This document shows, in pieces, positions 55,926-64,000 of a DNA stretch of 64,000 bases. A program made the translations under genes and the position numbers. The notes beneath the pieces were generated by a model that saw nothing but the letters and a program-made list of their open reading frames with translations, did not search any database and was not told the origin of the DNA. Source of the stretch: Bacteroidota bacterium (GTDB lineage: Bacteria; Bacteroidota; Bacteroidia; Chitinophagales; Chitinophagaceae); NCBI GenBank assembly GCA_018267955.1, contig JAFDXL010000009.1, positions 1,018,717 through 1,082,716 of the forward strand, written 5' to 3'. Each line of letters opens with the position of its first letter. The first letter of the stretch is position 1.

Positions 55926-56030
55926 CAACACATGATAAAGGCAAATTTATACCATAGGTAGTCCTGCCTTTAGCACCGACTACGGTACCGCATTAAGAAA
56001 ATTTGTAAAAGAATAATTGCCGATATATGG

Positions 56031-56900
56031 TTACATCTTTACCCCCACCGCCATTTTGTAGGCTAATGCTGCATCAGGTAGTGGCGTCATAGAATCTAAT
56101 AAATGCTGGTAAGTACCTTGCGATGATAACTCATCCGCTACTTTTTTTATCAGCGCCAGCGTAGCCTTCATCAAACTCGATCCCAGGCTCAGGCGGGCAA
56201 CACCTAAGTCCTGCAGTTCTTGCACAGATGGTGGCAATCCATCTCCTATGGCAGGGTTGGAAAGAATGTTGATAGGTGCATTGATCTCTTTCACCAATGT
56301 GGCAATGATATCCCGTTGCCATACCGGTTGCACAAATATGCAGTCAGCCCCTGCCTCGCGATATTTATTGCCTCGCCTGATCGATTCCTTTAACTTTTCC
56401 TGGGGAGAAGCCTGTGATGTATAGAACGAGTCTGTTCTTGCATTGATGACCAAATGAAAACCCAGCGAATCTGATAAGGAGCGGATAGCAGCTATCCTTT
56501 CGCAAAACTCATTTTCGTCTATCAGCGCGGGGCTCAGGTTGAGGCTATCCTCTATATTGATCCCTACTATCCCGGTAGCAATGATCTTTCTTATCGATGC
56601 TATTACTTCTTCCGTATTGTTTCCATACCCTGCTTCTATATCTACTGTTACAGGGGCCTCAACTGCATTTACTACTTGCGTTATCGCCGCTATCATTTCC
56701 TGCAGCTGTATCACCTGGCAGTCGGGGTACCCTAACGATGCCGCTATTCCCATACTGGTGGTGGCAATTGCCTTATACCCACATGCCTCTATTAACTTAG
56801 AACTTCCTGCATCCCATGAATTTAGCAATACCAAAATTTCTTCATCCTGATGAAATTTCAGAAACCTTTCAGCCTTTTCTTTTTGAATAGTGGAAACCAT
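56031..56900 (-). CDS. PEP mutase / isocitrate lyase superfamily enzyme
   Basis: 289 residues without signal peptide. TIM-barrel features: LLNSWDAGSSKLIEACGYKA, ATTSMGIAASLGYPD, VDIEAGYGNNTEEV (metal-binding Asp region), GINIEDSLN, VINARTDSFY and DCIFVQPV. The KKCGH motif of true isocitrate and methylisocitrate lyases is absent; the matching place reads EDSLNLSPALIDENEF. It is therefore in the oxaloacetate hydrolase/PEP mutase-like group, and the substrate is uncertain. It stands alone. Confidence 0.85.
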   Translation of the reverse strand: MVSTIQKEKAERFLKFHQDEEILVLLNSWDAGSSKLIEACGYKAIATTSMGIAASLGYPDCQVIQLQEMIAAITQVVNAVEAPVTVDIEAGYGNNTEEVIASIRKIIATGIVGINIEDSLNLSPALIDENEFCERIAAIRSLSDSLGFHLVINARTDSFYTSQASPQEKLKESIRRGNKYREAGADCIFVQPVWQRDIIATLVKEINAPINILSNPAIGDGLPPSVQELQDLGVARLSLGSSLMKATLALIKKVADELSSQGTYQHLLDSMTPLPDAALAYKMAVGVKM

Positions 56901-57015
56901 GATCTTGTATTTAAGAATAAAATAACTCGTATTCAGGCCTCAGTAATTTAATATATTATATCGTTATCTAAAAACTTAGTATTGTCACCAAAAACTAGCA
57001 TGTATATAATCCGAA

Positions 57016-57444
57016 TTACTCAACTGTTATACCAAGTTTTTCAAAGTGATCAATTAACAACTTGCGTTCCTTAAAGGAAAGCGTCATCGGAATAGAGGTT
57101 ATAAAATTACCTTCTTTATCATAAACCTTCATTGATTCCGTGGTCAGTTTTGAAGTCAGGAACAAACTAAAAACTACTTTCGAGATTTTAGATACTTCAA
57201 TAACAGATTTAGAACTTAACATAGGCAATACACCTTTAACCTTTATATATTCATCATCCACACAGATGACATTAAAAAATACAATAAGATGAAAAAATAT
57301 TATGCAGACAGTCGACACAATACTTTCCATTAATGTCATGGATCCGGTAATCCAAAAGAACGGACCAAAAAACATATAGACTAATAGACCTCGAACCAAA
57401 GATTTATATCCATAGCATATTCTTCGGTCATCTGTATTCTTCAT
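57016..57444 (-). CDS. Small membrane protein, possibly PH-like
   Basis: 142 residues. Two N-terminal membrane segments (about 17-35 and 38-58, LVRGLLVYMFFGPFFWITG and IVSTVCIIFFHLIVFFNVI) are followed by an 85-residue cytoplasmic domain with strands (YIKVKGVLPMLSSKSVIEVS, KISKVVFSLFLTS) and a last helix (ERKLLIDHFEKL). The layout resembles small bacterial PH-domain membrane proteins. No function is known. Single gene. Confidence 0.65.
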   Translation of the reverse strand: MKNTDDRRICYGYKSLVRGLLVYMFFGPFFWITGSMTLMESIVSTVCIIFFHLIVFFNVICVDDEYIKVKGVLPMLSSKSVIEVSKISKVVFSLFLTSKLTTESMKVYDKEGNFITSIPMTLSFKERKLLIDHFEKLGITVE

Positions 57445-57700
57445 GAAATTGCATTAGTTAATAGAGTTAGCACTAAAAATGTTTCCCCGGTTTATCACAT
57501 TTTTAAATAACAATGCTTCAAGTTGTTGGTGTACATTCTGTTGTTAAATATATCGTATCGCTGTTAAAAGTTATATTGCTGCATTCGTATGGTGTTATTT
57601 CAGTGAATATCAGGCAACTTTCTTCAAACATTACTCAAAGTTGCCGAATTACAACTGCAAGTAGTGAACATACAACTAAGAGTAAAGCTCTTTTTGCTGA

Positions 57701-57719
57701 TTTCGGCTAGCGGCCGAAA
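57701..57719. promoter_or_regulatory. Dyad upstream of the HTH-pentapeptide gene
   Basis: TTTCGGC, five bases, GCCGAAA, centred about 49 bases upstream of the ATG at 57759. GC-rich in an AT-rich gap (57445-57758, otherwise empty). It could be the autoregulatory operator of the adjacent HTH protein or a leader hairpin. Confidence 0.4.
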
Positions 57720-57758
57720 TAACTTTGCCCTATCGAAAAAATAAAAAAGACGATACTT

Positions 57759-58697
57759 ATGGATACGAAAATCATCGGCAGCAAAATTGTCCAGGCAAGA
57801 AAAAAAGCGAATATGTCGCAGGCGCAACTCGCCCAACTTCTTTTTATCAGTCCCCAGGCGGTTGGCAAATGGGAACGTGGTGAATCTGTCCCCGACATCA
57901 TCACGTTCAACCGCCTGGCAGAAATTCTAAGCGTTGACCTCAACTATTTTTCAGAAAACTTTCCATCAGCAGGTAATGAAACTAACCTGGCAGCGACGGA
58001 TGATAGCAATAACGCTCCGGAGGAATCCTTACAGGAAAACACCGAGGCTGCAATACCGGGACAGCAATTGTTAACTAACTTCAACGGAAGCAATCTCACA
58101 AAGAGTGATTTCGCCGGCGTTACTGCCCATAAAATGAAGTTTAAAGCAAGTGCTTTGTTCGGATCTGATTTTTCGGGGGCCGATCTTACAGGCAGTACTT
58201 TTGACACCTGCGACGCCCGTGAAGCCAATTTTGATTCTGCAAACCTCGCAGATTGTAACTTTTCTATTACTGACCTTACAGATGCAAGCTTCAGCAAAGC
58301 TACCATCCAAGGCACCACGTTTAACACATCAGGACAGGGTGCAAATTTCACAGATCTAAACTTCGCTGATGCAAAGTTCACAAAGACCGACCTTAGAAAA
58401 ACCATATTTGGCAACTGCAGCTTCAACAATGTAGATTTCAATAATTGCGATCTTCGGGGCGTTTCTTTTGAAGGACAAACGTTCAACAATGTTACGTTTG
58501 ATATGTCTGCGTTAAATGATGCCAGCTTTATCGATGCCACGCTAAAAAATGTATCCTTCCGTGCCAGCTTTGCCATTACCAATAAATTTTATAAGGCATT
58601 AAAGACCATTCATTTCGATGGTGCTAAAATGGATAAACTCACCTACGCTGCGTTAAAGGGATTGGGAGCAGAGCTTGCCGGGGTGACATTAATATAA
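57759..58697 (+). CDS. XRE-type HTH fused to pentapeptide repeats
   Basis: 312 residues. An XRE helix-turn-helix at about 6-62 (KANMSQAQLAQLLFISPQAV, KWERGESVPDI) is joined by an acidic linker (about 65-100) to a run of pentapeptide repeats (about 105-290), A(D/N)(F/L)xx pattern: SDFSGADLTGSTFDTCDARE, ANFDSANLADCNFSITDLTD and so on. Pentapeptide repeats form a right-handed beta-helix; some mimic DNA and shield topoisomerases from quinolones or toxins. Joined to a DNA-binding head, it could be an autoregulated binding protein. The fusion is real; the function is unknown. Confidence 0.85.
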   Translation: MDTKIIGSKIVQARKKANMSQAQLAQLLFISPQAVGKWERGESVPDIITFNRLAEILSVDLNYFSENFPSAGNETNLAATDDSNNAPEESLQENTEAAIPGQQLLTNFNGSNLTKSDFAGVTAHKMKFKASALFGSDFSGADLTGSTFDTCDAREANFDSANLADCNFSITDLTDASFSKATIQGTTFNTSGQGANFTDLNFADAKFTKTDLRKTIFGNCSFNNVDFNNCDLRGVSFEGQTFNNVTFDMSALNDASFIDATLKNVSFRASFAITNKFYKALKTIHFDGAKMDKLTYAALKGLGAELAGVTLI

Positions 58698-58734
58698 TAT
58701 GGTCTCATCAAAACCATCAAAGTACTATTGAGAT

Positions 58735-58758
58735 AAGAGCCGGCTATAGCCGGCTCTT
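58735..58758. terminator. Bidirectional terminator
   Basis: AAGAGCCGGCTA and its exact complement form a 24-base palindrome between two convergent genes, followed by TTTAATTTTC on the plus strand. It serves the HTH-pentapeptide gene and, less well, the minus-strand operon ending at 58766. Confidence 0.75.
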
Positions 58759-58765
58759 TAATTTT

Positions 58766-59134
58766 CTACTCCGAATACGCTATCGTACTAATCAACGCGT
58801 TAGCATCCTGCCGGGAGTCAAGTCTTGTATGTTGTACCACAATCGGCACATCCGACACTATCAGGCTGGAATATTCTTTTGCCGCTGGTATTGGCTGCGG
58901 GTTAGTAAGATCATTCAGGCGAATATGTTTGGTTCGCCTTGCATGCACTGTTATTTCGTAAGGGCCAATAGGGTCTCTGTCACTATAGAATATCGTAAGC
59001 TTCACATGCGCATCTTCTTCCGATGCGTTCAAGATACAAATGGACTCGTGACTGGTCATCTCCGGGTCTGGTCCATTGCTCCATCCCGGTATATACCCTT
59101 CTGCTATCGCCCATACTTTTTTTCCTATATGCAT
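58766..59134 (-). CDS. Homologue of the Anabaena sensory rhodopsin transducer (ASRT family)
   Basis: 122 residues, soluble. Family signatures: GKKVWAIAEGYIPGWSNGPD, SHESICILNASEEDAHV, YSDRDPIGPYEITVHARRTK, IRLNDL and VPIVVQHTRLDSRQDANAL. In Anabaena the protein partners a rhodopsin, but most family members are in organisms or operons without one and are thought to bind small molecules such as sugars. No rhodopsin gene is visible. It is the last gene of a sugar-acid-type catabolic operon, 10 bases after the PPC-domain gene, which supports a ligand-sensing or carbohydrate role. Confidence 0.88.
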   Translation of the reverse strand: MHIGKKVWAIAEGYIPGWSNGPDPEMTSHESICILNASEEDAHVKLTIFYSDRDPIGPYEITVHARRTKHIRLNDLTNPQPIPAAKEYSSLIVSDVPIVVQHTRLDSRQDANALISTIAYSE

Positions 59135-59144
59135 ATTTATGTTT

Positions 59145-59576
59145 TTAGATCAGTTTAATTAATGGCAGGTTCGTTTCGTCATCAAACAAACGTTCTATTT
59201 TTTGATTCCCTTCCGTAAGCACTACTTCCAGCGTCGGGTGCACCGTACCTTTCAGAAAATGGCCGCCAATGGTACTGCCATCGGCCTTTCCCAGCAATAC
59301 GTGCGCATGTACCTTGGGCTTATTCTCATACATAGATATATTGCCGATGATAGACAGCACTTCTACCTGCTCGTTTACTTCTATCTTTTTATAGTCTTTG
59401 ATGCTAAAGTCAAAATAGCCGATCGTCGCACTGCTAAATGCGCCGATGCCCTGCAAAGAAGCAAAGCCAATACTATTATGCGCGGCAAATAAGCTCAGCT
59501 GGTTCAGCACTTCGTCGCCGTCTTCAAAAATCACAAGGCGGGTACGCGGCTCATTATTGATAAGTTTTGTTTTCAT
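59145..59576 (-). CDS. PPC-domain (DUF296) protein
   Basis: 143 residues matching the plant and prokaryote conserved (PPC/DUF296) fold: RLVIFEDGDEVLNQLSLFA, FASLQGIGAFSSATIGYFD, HAHVLLGKADGSTIGGHFLK and TVHPTLEVVL. The His residues of VHAHV and GGHF form the likely metal site of the trimeric fold. Function in bacteria is uncertain (DNA binding or small-molecule/metal binding). The start overlaps the stop of the FAD oxidoreductase gene by 4 bases, so it is part of that operon. Confidence 0.85.
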   Translation of the reverse strand: MKTKLINNEPRTRLVIFEDGDEVLNQLSLFAAHNSIGFASLQGIGAFSSATIGYFDFSIKDYKKIEVNEQVEVLSIIGNISMYENKPKVHAHVLLGKADGSTIGGHFLKGTVHPTLEVVLTEGNQKIERLFDDETNLPLIKLI

Positions 59577-62500
59577 TGGTTCGTTTTATTTAATAAGATA
59601 CGCTTCATGCTTTCCAGGTATTCTCTTTCAGGATATGCTATAGGCGCTGCACTATCTTTTTGCAAACCCATGTGCAATACCTGTGCCAGGTGCAGTGCTT
59701 TTCGGTCTGTTTGCTGTTCTATCTGCCCACGGCAGCTAAAGCCATCTGCTACTATAAACGTTTCTTTCGCTGCATTTCTTACTTGCGGCAGTAATACCAA
59801 TTCTCCTGCTTTTACAGATACATCATAATGCACTCCTTTTTCATATCCGAAGTAACCTGCCATACCACAGCAGCCAGAATCCAGAATTTTATAATCAAGG
59901 CCTGTCTTTTGCAGTACCGCAGTATCATCACCCATCTTCATAATAGCTTTATGATGGCAGTGGCCATGCACCAATGCCTCGCCCCTGATTTGCGATGCGA
60001 ATTGCGGAGCCTTCAGTTGTAGAAATTCTGCCAGCGTATAGGTTTGTGTCTTTAACCGTTGCGCATTATGATCTGCAGGAAACAGGTTGCAAAGTTCATC
60101 CCTGAATACTGCTACACAGCTGGGTTCCAATCCTACTACAGGGATGCCTTTTTCTATCTCCGCACTTAAAGTCTCCAGTATATTCTTCAGTAGCTTTTTT
60201 GCCTCGCCCAGCATACCAAAATCGTACAAGGGCCTTCCGCAACACAATGCCTGCCTGGGCACTATCACTTCGAAGCCTGCCGCTTCCAGCACTTCCAATC
60301 CTGCTATCAATGTTTCGGGTAAAAAATAATTATTGAAGGTATCTGCCCAGAGGATCACTTGCGGTCGCGGCCTCAAGCCAGGCGCTTTTCTTTTACCAAA
60401 CCATTTTTTAAAAGTAGTATTGGCAAACCTGGGCACTTTTCTTTGCGGCGCAATGCCTCCTATCCATTTAAATACGGGACTCAGAATCTTGCTCTGTGTT
60501 ACAAAATTGGCTATGCCCGGTATGGCAGATGCGATGCTTGCCCAGCGGTGTATCCATCCAAATGTATAGGCCGTTATTGGGCGCAGCTTACCTTTATAAT
60601 AGTGCGAAAGAAACTCTGCTTTATAAGTAGCCATATCCACATTCACGGGGCAGTCGCCCTTACATCCTTTGCACGAAAGGCACAGGTCCAGCGAATCTTT
60701 TACATGCTCATCTTTCCACCCGTGCGCTACATCGCCCATCAGCATCTCAAATAGCATTCGTGCCCTGCCGCGTGTGCTATGTTTCTCTTCGTTGGTTACC
60801 CGGTAGCTGGGGCACATAGTGCCGCCGGCTGCCCTTCTGCACTCCCCTACCCCCACGCAGCGGGTCATGGCAAATGAAAAACTGTTTTGTTCTTCCGGGT
60901 ATTGAAAATGTGTCTTCGGTTCGTCAGGATGATAATGAACGCCGGTTCGCAGGTTGGTAAGCTGACCGTAGGGCTCTATCATCTTTCCCGGGTTCATCTT
61001 CCATTCCGGGTCCCACACACGCTTAAAGTCTTTAAAAGCTTGTAATAATTCTTTACCATACATGATCTCCAGCAGGTCGGCTTTCGATTGCCCGTCACCA
61101 TGCTCACCAGATATGGAACCGCCATATTTTACAACAAGATGTGCCGCCTCTATGGTAAACTGCTTATATGTTTCCAGCCCTTTCTCTGTAAGCATATCAA
61201 ATGGTACGCGGCAGTGCACGCAACCTTGTCCGAAGTGCCCATATAAAGAAGGATTCCATCCATATTTATTAAATAACTTTTTCAGGTCAACGAGATACTC
61301 GCCTATCTTCTCCGGCGGCACTGCAGAGTCTTCCCAGCCTTCTTCGGTAGTAGGCTCACGCGGCACCCATGCTGTTGCGCCCAGGCCCGATTTACGCACT
61401 TCCCATATTTTCCATTCCTGGTGGGCATCATCTACCAGGCTGGTAGTGGGCGCATCGGGCATCTGCTCTATAGCTGCTATTAATTCCCTTCCTTTGTTAT
61501 CTGCATCTTCCTGCGAATCACCGCCAAACTCCACCAGCAACCATGCTTTTCCTTTTGGTAATAAGGGCAGGTATTCTATGTTCAGATCTTTCTTTTTCAT
61601 GTACCCTATCAGCAGGTCATCAATGCCTTCCAGCCCTATAGGCTCATGCTTCAGTATATCCATTATATGCTTACCCGAACTATACAGATCAGGATAGCCC
61701 AATACCACCAGTGTTCTTGCTTCCGGTTTAGGCATGAGCCTTAACGTAGCTTCCAGTATGGTCACGCAGGTGCTTTCCGTACCTACCAGTGCTGCGGCCA
61801 TGTTAAATCCGTTTTCGGGCAATAATGCCGGCAGGTTATAGCCTGATACACGGCGTGGTATATTGGGGAATCTACTGCGGATGAGTTCTATATGCTGATC
61901 CCTGATTTCCTTCAGGCTGCTGTATATTTCTGCCTTTCGCCCGCCTTCAGCTATTATCTGTACATATTCTTCTTCTGTGGTAAGCCCTACTTCCATTTCA
62001 ATACCATCATAGGTAATTACGCGCATGGATGTGATATTATCAGACATGCGTGCGCCATATCCGTAGAATGCCGACATCACCGAATGCACCCCGCAGGAAT
62101 TATTACCCAGCATACCGCCTATCGTACAATGGTTGTGTGTAGATGGATCCGGGCCAAAGGTCAATCCCAGCTTTTCAGTCTCCATTTTCATATGATCGAG
62201 CACAATGCCGGGTTGCACACGCACCAGTTTATTAGCAGTATCTATCTCTAATATCTTGTTATAGTATTTCGACATATCCATCACCACTGCTACGTTACAG
62301 GTTTGCCCCGCAAGGCTGGTACCGCCTCCGCGGGATAATATAGGCGCACTGTATTTCCTGCATATCGCTATGGTCTTGATGATGTCTTCTTTATGCAGTG
62401 GTATTACAACACCAATGGGTATTTGCCTGTAGTTAGAACTGTCGGTGGAATACAGCGCTCTCGAGCCATTGTCAAAGCGTACTTCACCCTCGATTACCTT

Positions 62501-62650
62501 TTTCAGTTCCTGCTCCAGGGCAGGTACATCAATATCGCGTGTATAGGGCGAGGATAGATAATAGTCTTGCGGCGGTGTGGTATTGCTGTCTCCTTTATTT
62601 GCATTTGTCTCGGCTATTTTCAGTTCCACTTCATCAGGCTTACTTTCCAT
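59573..62650 (-). CDS. FAD-linked oxidase fused to an Fe-S/CCG reductase (YdiJ-like)
   Basis: 1025 residues. FAD_binding_4 domain (about 65-240, PILSRGGGTSLAGQTCNVAV, GGMLGNNSCGVHSVM) and FAD-oxidase C domain (about 260-560, GHFGQGCVHCRVPF, GSISGEHGDGQSKADLLEIM). Then a ferredoxin-like region (about 605-700) with CVGVGECRRAAGGTMCPSY and CLSCKGCKGDCPV, and C-terminal CCG domains (ALCCGRPLYDFGMLGEAKKL, HGHCHHKAIM, DSGCCGMAGYFGYEKG). This layout is that of large D-2-hydroxyacid dehydrogenases such as E. coli YdiJ (D-2-hydroxyglutarate or D-lactate type). Substrate unproven. Middle gene of the catabolic operon. Confidence 0.9.
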   Translation of the reverse strand: MESKPDEVELKIAETNANKGDSNTTPPQDYYLSSPYTRDIDVPALEQELKKVIEGEVRFDNGSRALYSTDSSNYRQIPIGVVIPLHKEDIIKTIAICRKYSAPILSRGGGTSLAGQTCNVAVVMDMSKYYNKILEIDTANKLVRVQPGIVLDHMKMETEKLGLTFGPDPSTHNHCTIGGMLGNNSCGVHSVMSAFYGYGARMSDNITSMRVITYDGIEMEVGLTTEEEYVQIIAEGGRKAEIYSSLKEIRDQHIELIRSRFPNIPRRVSGYNLPALLPENGFNMAAALVGTESTCVTILEATLRLMPKPEARTLVVLGYPDLYSSGKHIMDILKHEPIGLEGIDDLLIGYMKKKDLNIEYLPLLPKGKAWLLVEFGGDSQEDADNKGRELIAAIEQMPDAPTTSLVDDAHQEWKIWEVRKSGLGATAWVPREPTTEEGWEDSAVPPEKIGEYLVDLKKLFNKYGWNPSLYGHFGQGCVHCRVPFDMLTEKGLETYKQFTIEAAHLVVKYGGSISGEHGDGQSKADLLEIMYGKELLQAFKDFKRVWDPEWKMNPGKMIEPYGQLTNLRTGVHYHPDEPKTHFQYPEEQNSFSFAMTRCVGVGECRRAAGGTMCPSYRVTNEEKHSTRGRARMLFEMLMGDVAHGWKDEHVKDSLDLCLSCKGCKGDCPVNVDMATYKAEFLSHYYKGKLRPITAYTFGWIHRWASIASAIPGIANFVTQSKILSPVFKWIGGIAPQRKVPRFANTTFKKWFGKRKAPGLRPRPQVILWADTFNNYFLPETLIAGLEVLEAAGFEVIVPRQALCCGRPLYDFGMLGEAKKLLKNILETLSAEIEKGIPVVGLEPSCVAVFRDELCNLFPADHNAQRLKTQTYTLAEFLQLKAPQFASQIRGEALVHGHCHHKAIMKMGDDTAVLQKTGLDYKILDSGCCGMAGYFGYEKGVHYDVSVKAGELVLLPQVRNAAKETFIVADGFSCRGQIEQQTDRKALHLAQVLHMGLQKDSAAPIAYPEREYLESMKRILLNKTNQ

Positions 62651-62664
62651 AATTCGTAGTAGAT

Positions 62665-63786
62665 TTATATTATCCTGTATTTTTCGGCGTCGGCTTGTTT
62701 TATATCCAGTCCCAATCCGGGCCTTGTCATATCTGGTTGTATGATTCCATCCACAGGTTGCACAACGCCTTTGAAAAACATGTTTTCTATTCGCACATGG
62801 TCATAAAAAAATTCTGCTATATAGAATGCCGGCAATGATAATGCTGCATGTAAATGCACGGCCGGCGCACAATGAGAAGAATAGGGCAATTGATAACTTT
62901 CGCATAGATGCCCGGCTTTGATAAAACCTGTAATGCCACCGCAGCGTGTAGCATCACCCTGCAATACATCTACAGCACCGGCTTCCAGCATGGCATTAAA
63001 ATAAGGCAGGTTATATCCATATTCTCCTGCAGCTATCTTCATAGAAAAAGGCGCGTGCTCCCGTAATAGCTTCAGTCCTTTCAGATCGCTACTTGGTACA
63101 GGCTCCTCAAACCAGCTGATGTTATAGCGTTCATATTCATTCGCTTTTTGTAATGCTTCTTTCGCGGTGTATGCTCCATTCGCATCAATAAATAATTCGG
63201 CGGTTCCTATAGTATCCCTTGCCAGTTTTATTCTCGTAATATCCCTGTCTGGCTCTGCACCTATCTTTATCTTCACATGGTTTATTCCGCTTGCTACCCA
63301 CCCGGCCAATTGATTCTCCAGTTCCGCATCTATATAAGAGGTAAAGCCACCGCTGCCATATAAAAGCATCCCGTCTTTTACTTTCCCCAATAAAGAAATC
63401 AATGGCAACTCAAGCACATGTGCTTTTAGGTCCCAAAGGGCAATATCTACTGCCGATACAGCCATCATTGCAATACCACACTGTCCATCATTACGTATTG
63501 CTTTGATCATATCTTCTGTAAAAGCAGGCGCCAGCATTGCATCTTTACCTACTACCAGGTCTTTCAGCGTAGCGTCTATTACTTCAGCAATAGCTTTATG
63601 TCCGTAAGTGTAGCCAATGCCTTTTGCATTACCTGCATATACTTCTACCAATATCATCGTGGTGCTGTGCCATTCTATGGTACCATCAGCCTCGGGCATA
63701 CTGGTAGGTATGCTATAAACAGATACCGTCATTTTTTCAATGATCACGGCATCGCCCGGCGAATATGGAAGATCATAACCGGTCAT
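62665..63786 (-). CDS. Mandelate racemase / muconate lactonizing enzyme family protein
   Basis: 373 residues. Enolase-superfamily barrel with NHVKIKIG (KxK acid/base motif), LFIDANGAYTAKEAL (metal Asp), SWFEEPVPSSDL (metal Glu), AAGEYGYNLPYF (metal Glu) and DVLQGDATRCGGITG. An N-terminal capping domain is present (about 10-125). Enzymes of this group dehydrate or racemise acid sugars or amino-acid derivatives. It starts 2 bases after the TPP-enzyme stop and ends 14 bases before the FAD oxidoreductase gene, so the operon probably degrades a sugar acid to a 2-keto or 2-hydroxy acid. Confidence 0.9.
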   Translation of the reverse strand: MTGYDLPYSPGDAVIIEKMTVSVYSIPTSMPEADGTIEWHSTTMILVEVYAGNAKGIGYTYGHKAIAEVIDATLKDLVVGKDAMLAPAFTEDMIKAIRNDGQCGIAMMAVSAVDIALWDLKAHVLELPLISLLGKVKDGMLLYGSGGFTSYIDAELENQLAGWVASGINHVKIKIGAEPDRDITRIKLARDTIGTAELFIDANGAYTAKEALQKANEYERYNISWFEEPVPSSDLKGLKLLREHAPFSMKIAAGEYGYNLPYFNAMLEAGAVDVLQGDATRCGGITGFIKAGHLCESYQLPYSSHCAPAVHLHAALSLPAFYIAEFFYDHVRIENMFFKGVVQPVDGIIQPDMTRPGLGLDIKQADAEKYRII

Positions 63787-63788
63787 TG

Positions 63789-64000
63789 CTATGCTTTAGG
63801 AAAATATTCGTCTATTACATCTTTATAGGTTTGTTTGATCATTTCCCATCTGTTCACGTCTCCCTTCACTATCGATTTCAAAAAGTCTTTGGCTTGCTGA
63901 AAATTTATATGCGGTGGTAATGGCGGCACATTCGGGTCAGTTACAGCTTCCAGTATCACCGGCCTGTCTGCGCTCATTGCCTGTGCTATGGCATCTGCAA
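63789..64000 (-). CDS. C-terminal end of a thiamine-pyrophosphate enzyme (partial)
   Basis: The frame runs off the window edge; visible residues are ADAIAQAMSADRPVILEAVT, then PNVPPLPPHINFQQAKDF and a helical tail ending FPKA. This is the usual C-terminus of pyruvate oxidase/acetolactate-synthase-like TPP enzymes (DRPVxLEAxxDPxVPPLPPH). First visible gene of the minus-strand catabolic operon. Exact reaction not determinable. Confidence 0.8.
   Translation of the reverse strand, partial: ADAIAQAMSADRPVILEAVTDPNVPPLPPHINFQQAKDFLKSIVKGDVNRWEMIKQTYKDVIDEYFPKA

Noticed and set aside
56031-56900. Methylisocitrate lyase (prpB)
   Set aside because: The KKCGH catalytic motif is missing and no propionate-cycle genes are near, so only the superfamily call is kept.

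Overview
The window comes from a chromosome of the phylum Bacteroidota, most likely the order Chitinophagales (family Chitinophagaceae or a near relative). Evidence: a TonB-dependent receptor with an N-terminal carboxypeptidase-regulatory-like domain, proteins ending in type IX secretion (T9SS) sorting tails, an ELWxxDGT-repeat protein, a reg_prop/Y_Y_Y sensor kinase paired with a LytTR regulator, TAnnTTTG-type -7 promoter boxes, and few Shine-Dalgarno sequences. No rRNA, complete tRNA, integrase, transposase or CRISPR array was recognised.

Layout. 0-7.1 kb (- strand): TolC-like efflux protein, two-component pair, PepSY-like periplasmic protein and a TonB-dependent receptor. 7.4-7.7 kb: broken remnant of a pilin-like subunit gene. 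7.8-13.3 kb: imuA-imuB-dnaE2 mutagenesis cassette with a two-site candidate operator at its promoter. 13.4-20.7 kb: a 1493-residue T9SS-exported protein, divergent from a TPR sensor kinase and its LuxR-type regulator. 20.9-35 kb: an accessory-looking stretch holding three copies of a tRNA-3'-end-like repeat (20.9, 28.2, 33.1 kb). Between them lie a TetR-controlled RND efflux operon and a LytTR/reg_prop kinase module; the latter is flanked by a decayed and an intact copy of an ELWxxDGT gene.

35.2-39.4 kb: a likely exopolysaccharide module (YaiO-like barrel, family 2 glycosyltransferase, HEAT-repeat protein, response regulator). 39.5-43.1 kb: a tight operon of an RsbQ-like alpha/beta hydrolase, a hybrid histidine kinase and an Hpt protein. 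43.2-46.7 kb: a BON-domain protein, a PAS kinase and a receiver-Crp/Fnr fusion regulator. 46.8-47.0 kb (- strand): a candidate short transcript with a 17-codon ORF.

47.2-55.1 kb is the best candidate for a poorly described system: three hypothetical proteins, a PapD-like chaperone, three small exported beta-sandwich-like subunits and a 933-residue outer-membrane protein that looks usher-like. This resembles a Bacteroidota counterpart of chaperone-usher fibre assembly. 55.4-58.7 kb holds small proteins, a PEP-mutase/isocitrate-lyase-like enzyme and an HTH-pentapeptide-repeat fusion. 58.8-64 kb (- strand) is a catabolic operon: TPP enzyme (partial), enolase-superfamily enzyme, FAD/Fe-S oxidoreductase, PPC-domain protein and a homologue of the Anabaena sensory rhodopsin transducer.

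All functional calls come from reading the sequence; no database search was run.
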